Origin: Kiritimatiellia bacterium
GTDB taxonomy: Bacteria; Verrucomicrobiota; Kiritimatiellia; RFP12; DVOR01
Assembly (NCBI GenBank): GCA_017457555.1
Contig: JAFTHG010000095.1
Coordinates: 1 to 6,410, forward strand
DNA length: 6,410 bases
Reading direction: 5' to 3'
The position numbers and the translations under genes are program-made. Below are positions 1 through 4,474 of the stretch, piece after piece. How positions within the stretch are numbered: position 1 is the stretch's first letter; each line of letters begins with the position of its first letter. Below the pieces are notes generated by a model. It made no database searches and had not been told where the DNA came from. It saw nothing but the letters and a program-made list of their open reading frames with translations.

Positions 1-181
1 CCTTGTTGAAAACTTTTTTTGTTGGCGTGGTTTCTGTGCAGGATAGGCTGCTTTTTAGCCCCAAAAGTGCCCTTTTTGAGAAGTTTTTGTTTTCAATGTA
101 AGTCTTTGAAGTGCAGGGACTTATGTTGAAAATCACCCTGAATCAACTCGGCTACAGCGGCTTCCTGACACCCAAGTGACC

Positions 182-215
182 GACTTATCAACACGATTGT
201 GCCTGTTGATAAGTC
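182..215. repeat. perfect 12-bp inverted repeat, 10-nt loop
   Basis: GACTTATCAACA at 182-193 is the exact reverse complement of TGTTGATAAGTC at 204-215, and the flanking bases do not extend the match. The arms contain TTATCAACA, one base away from the DnaA-box consensus TTATCCACA. A further reverse-oriented copy lies at 332-340. No T-run follows, so it does not look like an intrinsic terminator. It could be a transposon-end structure, a protein-binding palindrome or an RNA hairpin. The sequence does not decide between these. Confidence 0.7.
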
Positions 216-255
216 CAATGTCGCTGAAACTGCTGCTCAATGTCGCTGAAACTGC
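216..255 (+). repeat. tandem direct repeat, 18-bp unit on a 22-bp period
   Basis: CAATGTCGCTGAAACTGC occurs at 216-233 and again, identical, at 238-255, with 4 bases between. A shorter diverged copy follows at about 260-278, sharing CATTCGCTGAAA-TTGG-type sequence. The exact match in noncoding, otherwise diverged DNA suggests recent duplication or repeated protein-binding sites. The unit starts directly after the 12-bp inverted repeat, so the two probably belong to one structure. Confidence 0.75.
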
Positions 256-340
256 ACTTCACATTCGCTGAAATTGGCCCGCCTTTTCGCCGTAATTTCG
301 ACTCAAAAACGCCACTTTCCCGCCGTAAAATTGTTGATAA

Positions 341-825
341 CTTTTCTCACACGCGCTCAAGCCATTTGCCATTGTTACACCTCTGTGTTATCATCTCAAT
401 AGATGAGCGGCAGAGGTGCAGGGCAGTGCTGGTGCGTTGATGGAAAGGTTCTCTGTCGGATACGCAGGCTAATCTTAATGCACGTCCAAACAATTCCACA
501 CGCATCGGCTGCTTTTTCCGGACGGGTAGGGGAATGCACTTCCTGAAGATAGGGTGGAGAACGAAGGTGATATTTTATTTTTAGAGTTTTAGACAGGTTT
601 ACACTGTTATTGATACGAAAAAATTGTTGCTGGTCAAATCGTTATTTTGAAATAGGAGTGTGCCGCCAAATAGGGTGTCCAAATCGTACACTTGCCTATA
701 AAAAACGCTAATTCTGTTAGGTGATATTGGGTTGCTAATGCAATTGGATGGGGCAACTCCGGGCAGTCTTTGGGTGTGTTTGGATCACGATGTCATAGGC
801 TGATTGCACTTTTGCGGTGTGTTTA
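341..825. other. intergenic stretch with no recognisable gene
   Basis: I see no coding region, tRNA, rRNA, CRISPR array or known riboswitch here. Stops are frequent in all frames, and the sequence between about 560 and 720 is AT-rich. Two copies of AGGTGATATT lie at 565-574 and 719-728; they matter only because a related motif sits at the argJ promoter (848-857). A GTG-led 13-codon frame at 660-701 follows an AGGAG, but the spacing is only one base, so I do not call it. Promoter-like AT stretches such as TATAAA at 697-702 have no convincing -35 partner. Confidence 0.5.
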
Positions 826-830
826 ATGAT

Positions 831-855
831 AATCACCTTGCGTTTAGAGGTGATT
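831..855. promoter_or_regulatory. candidate operator palindrome at the argJ promoter
   Basis: AATCACC at 831-837 and GGTGATT at 849-855 form a perfect 7-bp inverted repeat with an 11-bp spacer. The palindrome covers the best -35 candidate (TTGCGT, 838-843) and lies just upstream of the presumed start of transcription, a position typical of a repressor site. The right arm is part of AGGTGATTTTTGG (848-860), which matches AGGTGATATTGGG at 719-731 in 11 of 13 positions. It does not resemble the ArgR ARG-box consensus (WNTGAATWWWWATTCANW). The regulator is unknown, and a chance palindrome of this size is possible. Confidence 0.35.
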
Positions 856-866
856 TTTGGCATACT
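838..866 (+). promoter_or_regulatory. probable argJBD promoter
   Basis: TTGCGT at 838-843 (four of six bases of the sigma-70 -35 consensus) is followed after 17 bases by CATACT at 861-866, itself inside the AT-rich stretch CATACTTTATAT. Initiation near 873 would leave a leader of about 25 bases containing the argJ ribosome binding site AAGGAG (886-891). The -10 match is only moderate, and a shifted hexamer within 862-872 is possible. No competing promoter is evident closer to the gene. Confidence 0.4.
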
Positions 867-896
867 TTATATGTTTATAGGTGAAAAGGAGTTGCT

Positions 897-2120
897 ATGG
901 AACAAATCACGTTCCTGCCAGGTGGTATTACCTCTGCAAATGGTTTCTATGCTTCGGGCGTAGAGGCCGGGGTGAAGTATGCCAATCGGCGCGATGTGGC
1001 GTTGATTTGGTCGGATCGGCCTTGCGTGGCGGCGGGTGTGTTCACCACGAATCTTGTTGCCGCTGCGCCGGTAGTGATGGATCGCGAACGCTTGTCTAAG
1101 ACTCCCTCTGCCCGGGCGATTGCAATCAACACGGGATGCGCGAATGCGTGTACGGGTGAGCAGGGACTGGCGGATGCGCGTCGTATTGCGGCGGCAACGG
1201 CAGACTGCTTGAAGCTTGCGGCAGATGAGGTTTTGGTTTCGAGCACGGGCGTGATTGGTACACTCTTGCCAGTGGAGCGGATTATCGCCGGTGTGCAGAA
1301 GGCAAAGGATGCGTTAGATCGTGGCACTGCGGCTGATGAGGCTGCGGGTATGGCGATTATGACGACCGATACTGTGCCGAAGCGTGCCGCTGTGCAGCTG
1401 CAGATTGACGGCAAAACGGTCACTTTGGGCGGTATGTGCAAGGGTGCCGGCATGATTGAGCCGATGATGGCAACAATGCTGGCCTATGTCACCACAGACG
1501 CTGCGGTGGACCCGGTCTGGCTTCAGCAGGAATTGAAGGCTGCGGCAGATGTCAGTTTCAACCGTGTGGTCGTGGACGGTGATGAATCAACAAATGACAC
1601 CTTGATTTGTTTGGCTAATGGTGCTGCGGGCAATGCAGTGCTGAATGCGGAGCACCCGGCTGCGGCTGCGTTCTCGGCGGCTTTGAAGGCGGTTTGTACC
1701 GCTTTGGCAAAGCAAATTGTGATGGATGGTGAAGGCGTCAGCAAGTTTGTGACGGTCAAGGTTACAGGCGCACAGTCGGATGCAGATGCCCATCTGGTGG
1801 CGCGAGCGATTGCGCGGTCGCCTCTGGTGAAGACGTCCTGGTTCGGTTTGGATCCGAATTGGGGGCGTGTGATTTGTGCAACGGGTTATTCCGGTGCAGA
1901 GGTTGATGCGCTGAAAGTGCGGATTTTCTATGGTGACATCTGTGCGTATGATCGCGGTACGGTTGCCACCGAAGAAGCGCTTGCGGCGATGCAGGAGTTG
2001 ATGCGCGCCAGATCCTTTGACGTATTGGTAGACTTGGGATTGGGCGAGGGCACAGATACCATTTACACCTGTGATTTAACCTTTGATTATGTGAAAATTA
2101 ACGCGGAGTACACGACATGA
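897..2120 (+). CDS. argJ: ArgJ, glutamate N-acetyltransferase (ornithine acetyltransferase)
   Basis: Transfers the acetyl group of N-acetylornithine to glutamate, giving ornithine and N-acetylglutamate, in the cytoplasm; it closes the acetyl-recycling arginine pathway. Some family members also use acetyl-CoA to make N-acetylglutamate, and the sequence alone does not tell whether this one does. The 407-residue protein is full length. It starts with the family opening FLPGGITSANGFYASGVEAG and ends with YVKINAEYTT, close to the usual C-terminus. The self-cleavage region KGAGMIEPMMATMLAY is at 182-197: cleavage is expected between A192 and T193, freeing T193 as the nucleophile of the beta chain. 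SSTGVIG (115-121) supplies the oxyanion-hole pair T117-G118. GLDPNWGR lies at 317-324. The start is set by AAGGAG five bases upstream of the ATG and by the family N-terminus. The stop overlaps argB by four bases (ATGA). First gene of the operon. Confidence 0.97.
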   Translation: MEQITFLPGGITSANGFYASGVEAGVKYANRRDVALIWSDRPCVAAGVFTTNLVAAAPVVMDRERLSKTPSARAIAINTGCANACTGEQGLADARRIAAATADCLKLAADEVLVSSTGVIGTLLPVERIIAGVQKAKDALDRGTAADEAAGMAIMTTDTVPKRAAVQLQIDGKTVTLGGMCKGAGMIEPMMATMLAYVTTDAAVDPVWLQQELKAAADVSFNRVVVDGDESTNDTLICLANGAAGNAVLNAEHPAAAAFSAALKAVCTALAKQIVMDGEGVSKFVTVKVTGAQSDADAHLVARAIARSPLVKTSWFGLDPNWGRVICATGYSGAEVDALKVRIFYGDICAYDRGTVATEEALAAMQELMRARSFDVLVDLGLGEGTDTIYTCDLTFDYVKINAEYTT

Positions 2121-3004
2121 TGCAAGAGTATATTGATAAAGCATCCGTGTTAATCGAGGCGGTGCCGTATATTCAGGATTTCAGCGGTAGCCTCGTGGTG
2201 GTAAAGGTTGGCGGCAGCGTTCAGGAATCGGCAGAGAACCTGATGCGTCTGTTGAGCGATATTGCTTTCATGCGGACGGTTGGCATTAAGGTTATTCTGG
2301 TGCACGGTGGCGGCAAGGCAATTAGCCGTGCTATGGAGCAGGCGGGCATTGCTCCGAACTTTGTGCAGGGCTTGCGCGTGACGGATGAACAAACCATTAA
2401 TGTGGTGGAAAACGTCATTAAGCACGAAGTCAATGCCAATATTTTGCGATTACTGAACAATAATTTCCATGTATTGGCGCGCCCTTTGCACGGAGATTGG
2501 ATCTTTACGGTGCGGAAAGTTACCGGCACGGATGCCACAACAGGTGCACCGCTTGACTGGGGATACGTGGGCGAACCCGTAAAGGTGAAGATTGAAGCCA
2601 TCGCACAGATGGCGGATGCCGGCGTAATCCCTGTTATTACACCTCTGGGTGTCGGTGAAGAAGCCGGAAAACTTTACAATGTGAATGCGGATATCGCAGC
2701 GGTGGCTATCGCCAAGGCAATGCGTGTCCGTAAATTAGTCTTTATTTCGGATGTGCCAGGTTTGCTGCGTAACATCGAGGATCCCGGGTCGCTTATTTCC
2801 ACGCTGCGCCTGGGTGATGTGCAAAAACTGAAGGATGAAGGTGTCATTTCCGGCGGAATGTTGCCGAAGATTGACAGCTGTGTCGAGGCGATTGAGGCAG
2901 GTGTTCAGCGTGTTCACCTGGTAGATGGGCGCATGCCCCACTCACTCCTGCTCGAAATCTTTACGAAACAAGGCGTGGGAACGGAGATAAAAGCCGATGA
3001 GTAA
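2117..3004 (+). CDS. argB: ArgB, acetylglutamate kinase, probably arginine-inhibited
   Basis: Phosphorylates N-acetyl-L-glutamate with ATP, the second step of arginine synthesis; amino-acid-kinase fold, cytoplasmic. The 295-residue protein is full length. Seen: VVVKVGG (27-33) with the phosphate-binding K30; HGGGK (63-67); substrate-binding GLRVTD (85-90); NVNAD (188-192); LVFISDVPGLL (207-217); ISGGMLPKI (244-252) with K251; C-terminal HSLLLEIFTKQGVGTEI (275-291). An N-terminal helix of about 20 residues precedes the kinase core (KASVLIEAVPYIQDF). In the family this extension goes with hexamer formation and arginine feedback inhibition, which fits an ArgJ-containing pathway; inhibition itself is inferred. 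The first glycine loop has valine where KYGG is common. Two adjacent ATGs (2117 and 2120) are possible starts, and GGAG at 2105-2108 suits both. It overlaps argJ by 4 bases and argD by 8. The overall sequence recalls Verrucomicrobia/Lentisphaerae homologues. Confidence 0.96.
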   Translation: MMQEYIDKASVLIEAVPYIQDFSGSLVVVKVGGSVQESAENLMRLLSDIAFMRTVGIKVILVHGGGKAISRAMEQAGIAPNFVQGLRVTDEQTINVVENVIKHEVNANILRLLNNNFHVLARPLHGDWIFTVRKVTGTDATTGAPLDWGYVGEPVKVKIEAIAQMADAGVIPVITPLGVGEEAGKLYNVNADIAAVAIAKAMRVRKLVFISDVPGLLRNIEDPGSLISTLRLGDVQKLKDEGVISGGMLPKIDSCVEAIEAGVQRVHLVDGRMPHSLLLEIFTKQGVGTEIKADE

Positions 3005-4190
3005 GAAAGCGGAAGAGATTGAAGCCCTTTACGAACAGTATGTGATGCCGACCTATTCGCCTGCGGTTTTGTTGGTGAATGGTACGGGTGATTGTGTGCA
3101 TGGCGCAGACGGGATGACGTACTATGATTTGACTTCCGGTATCGCCACACTGGCCTGCGGACACTGCCATCCTGATGTGACCGCCGCCATTGAAGCACAG
3201 GCAAAGACCATCGCTCATACGTCCAATCTTTACTACAATGAAAAAATGGCCACGCTGGCACAGGCCCTTGGCCGTTTGTCGGGCGGTTATAAGTCCTTCT
3301 TCACCAACTCCGGGGCAGAAGCCAATGAAAACATGGTCAAGATTGCCCGTCTTTGGGGGCGTGAATCGGGCCGTTATGAAGTGATTACCTTCAATAAGAG
3401 CTTCCATGGCCGCACGCTGGCGATGTGCGCTGCAACTGCTCAGGCCAAGATTCAGCAGGGCTTTGACCCGTTGCCAACAGGCTTTGCTTACGCAGATTTC
3501 AATGATTTGGAATCAGTCAAGGCCGCAATCTCGGAAAAGACGGTCGCCGTGATGATTGAGCCCATTCAGGGTGAAGGTGGTGTGATTGAGGCGAATAATG
3601 ACTTCCTGAAAGCACTCGCCGACCTCTGCAAAGAGAAGAATCTGCTCCTCCTGATGGACGAAATCCAAACCGGTATGGGCCGCACGGGCACGATGTTCGC
3701 CTGGGAACAAACCCCTGTGAAGCCAGATATGTTCACATTGGCAAAGTCGCTGGGTGGCGGGTTGCCCCTCGGTGCCGTTTTGGCCCGTCCGGACCTCGCA
3801 GACCTCCTGAAGCCCGGTATGCTTGGAACAACCTTTGGTGGCAATCCTTGTGCCTGTGCAGCAGGGCAGGCTGTCATTGATGTTATTGAACGTGAAGGCT
3901 TGCTGGAACGCGCCAAAGTCGCCGGGGCTGCGCTCCGTGAAGGTTTGGAAGCGCTCATGGATAGCTATCCGCAAGTGATGGAAGTGCGTGGTCGCGGCCT
4001 TCTTCTTGGCATGGTTGTGGAGGGCGCCGCCAAGGAAATCGTTGATAAGTGTCGCGATTTCGGTGTACTGTGCTGCACGGCTGGCGAACACGTGGTGCGC
4101 TTCTTGCCACCGTTGAACATCACAGACAGCCACTTGGAAGAGGCTTTGGATATCATTGGTGAAGCCTTTGACGAATTGTTTAACGCCTAA
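2997..4190 (+). CDS. argD: ArgD, acetylornithine aminotransferase
   Basis: Pyridoxal-phosphate enzyme that converts N-acetylglutamate semialdehyde and glutamate to N-acetylornithine and 2-oxoglutarate; class-III aminotransferase, cytoplasmic. The 397 residues match the family length. Seen: N-terminal LYEQYVMPTYSPAVLLVNG; SGIATLACGHCHP (47-59); cofactor-phosphate loop NSGAEAN (104-110); NKSFHGRT (133-140); EPIQGEGG (188-195); LLMDEIQTGMGRTG (218-231) with D221 pairing to the pyridine nitrogen; TLAKSLGGGLPLGA (247-260) with Schiff-base lysine K250; TTFGGNP (278-284); and VVRFLPPLNI (366-375) with R368, expected to bind the substrate carboxylate. Related class-III enzymes (ornithine, succinylornithine or GABA aminotransferases) share much of this. 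The operon with argJ and argB makes the arginine role the best reading, though a second role in lysine synthesis is possible. GGAG at 2983-2986 precedes the ATG, which lies inside the argB end. The terminator follows 21 bases after the stop. Confidence 0.95.
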   Translation: MSKKAEEIEALYEQYVMPTYSPAVLLVNGTGDCVHGADGMTYYDLTSGIATLACGHCHPDVTAAIEAQAKTIAHTSNLYYNEKMATLAQALGRLSGGYKSFFTNSGAEANENMVKIARLWGRESGRYEVITFNKSFHGRTLAMCAATAQAKIQQGFDPLPTGFAYADFNDLESVKAAISEKTVAVMIEPIQGEGGVIEANNDFLKALADLCKEKNLLLLMDEIQTGMGRTGTMFAWEQTPVKPDMFTLAKSLGGGLPLGAVLARPDLADLLKPGMLGTTFGGNPCACAAGQAVIDVIEREGLLERAKVAGAALREGLEALMDSYPQVMEVRGRGLLLGMVVEGAAKEIVDKCRDFGVLCCTAGEHVVRFLPPLNITDSHLEEALDIIGEAFDELFNA

Positions 4191-4211
4191 TCAATGGTGC
4201 AGAACGCAATC

Positions 4212-4252
4212 AAAAACCGCACGCTCCAAAAGAACGTGCGGTTTTTATTTTT
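4212..4252 (+). terminator. intrinsic terminator of the argJBD operon
   Basis: AAAAACCGCACG at 4212-4223 pairs perfectly with CGTGCGGTTTTT at 4235-4246 across an 11-nt loop. The stem's own T5 tail continues as ATTTTT (4247-4252). The G+C-rich core is CCGCACG/CGTGCGG. The A-run on the other side would also allow some termination of antisense transcripts. Lying just after argD and well before the purL promoter, it marks the operon's end. Confidence 0.92.
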
Positions 4253-4316
4253 GTGTCAGGTGTAGTGGTCAGCACGGTTCTCTACAGGTTTGCAAAGCGA
4301 GTCACGAATCATCTCG

Positions 4317-4354
4317 TTTACACTCCGTTAGAGAGCCATTTTATGCGGAGTAAA
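4317..4354. other. weak bulged inverted repeat in the purL upstream region
   Basis: TTTAC (4317-4321) and TCCG (4324-4327), separated by a 2-base bulge, pair with GTAAA (4350-4354) and CGGA (4346-4349) around an 18-nt loop. There is no T-run. It lies upstream of the likely purL promoter, so it would act as DNA or as readthrough RNA. It is not close to the PurR-box pattern of E. coli. TTTACAC recurs at 4367-4373. Function unknown, and chance is plausible. Confidence 0.3.
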
Positions 4355-4419
4355 TCGCTCGTGTCATTTACACAACTTCAGGTCGTCGGGTAGAGAATTC
4401 GGCATTGGCTTCTGTTTTA

Positions 4420-4428
4420 TGGTAGAAT
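4420..4428 (+). promoter_or_regulatory. probable purL promoter (extended -10)
   Basis: TGGTAGAAT: an extended -10 TG-N followed by TAGAAT (4423-4428, five of six consensus bases). No good -35 sits 16-18 bases upstream; TTGGCT at 4405-4410 is only 12 bases away, which is too close. Extended -10 promoters can work without a strong -35. Initiation near 4435 would give a leader of about 40 bases before the ATG. Confidence 0.55.
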
Positions 4429-4452
4429 AAGGGCGATTTTGTTCAAGCCCTT
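4429..4452 (+). promoter_or_regulatory. small hairpin at the start of the purL leader
   Basis: AAGGGC (4429-4434) pairs with GCCCTT (4447-4452) around a 12-nt loop. If transcription starts near 4435, part of the left arm would be missing from the RNA, so this hairpin is formed only by a slightly earlier start or is fortuitous. It ends ten bases before the ribosome binding site AAGGAA (4463-4468). No purine-riboswitch architecture is visible. Confidence 0.25.
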
Positions 4453-4474
4453 TGCATTATTTAAGGAACAGATT

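Larger units (their letters stand above)
113..340. mobile_element. possible decayed insertion-sequence end (IS21-like?) made of short repeats
   Basis: Seen: a perfect 12-bp inverted repeat (182-193 and 204-215, 10-nt loop). Next come two exact copies of CAATGTCGCTGAAACTGC at 216-233 and 238-255 with a 22-bp period, and a third diverged copy near 260-278 (CACATTCGCTGAAATTGGC). Two copies of CGCCGTAA at 288-295 and 321-328 follow, in similar surroundings. No transposase frame is visible. A 19-codon frame at 123-179 ends just before the inverted repeat and could be the tail of a lost gene, but I do not recognise it. Family knowledge: IS21-type elements carry several short repeated transposase-binding sites near their ends. 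Inference: this may be the right end of such an element whose body lay to the left. It could equally be an unrelated structured intergenic repeat. Element boundaries and target duplications cannot be fixed. Confidence 0.3.

Noticed and set aside
63..75. AAAAG-TGCC-CTTTT mini-hairpin as a terminator of an upstream gene
   Set aside because: The stem is only five A-T-rich pairs and would be too weak. No gene end is recognisable before it.
240..440. Open frame of 66 codons on + in the upstream region
   Set aside because: It begins inside the tandem repeat, has no ribosome binding site, and its composition and sequence resemble no family I know. It reads as a chance frame.
660..701. GTG-led 13-codon leader-peptide candidate after AGGAG
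   Set aside because: The spacing to the GTG is about one base, there is only one arginine codon, and no attenuator hairpin follows.
826..963. ATG-led 45-codon frame (MIITLRLEVIFGILYMF...) overlapping the argJ start
   Set aside because: It has no Shine-Dalgarno, covers the likely argJ promoter, and its second half is argJ coding sequence read out of frame.
947..1453. Minus-strand frame of 168 codons opposite argJ
   Set aside because: It is a shadow of argJ, whose family motifs run unbroken on the + strand; the minus frame shows no recognisable domain.
4231..4242. Resemblance of the terminator arm to the Pasteurellaceae uptake sequence AAGTGCGGT
   Set aside because: The site reads ACGTGCGGT, one base off, and I noticed no other copies in the window. 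The resemblance is explained by the G+C-rich stem.
4156..4353. Plus frame of 65 codons running from the argD end through the terminator
   Set aside because: It overlaps argD out of frame and reads through a perfect terminator stem, so it cannot be a real gene.
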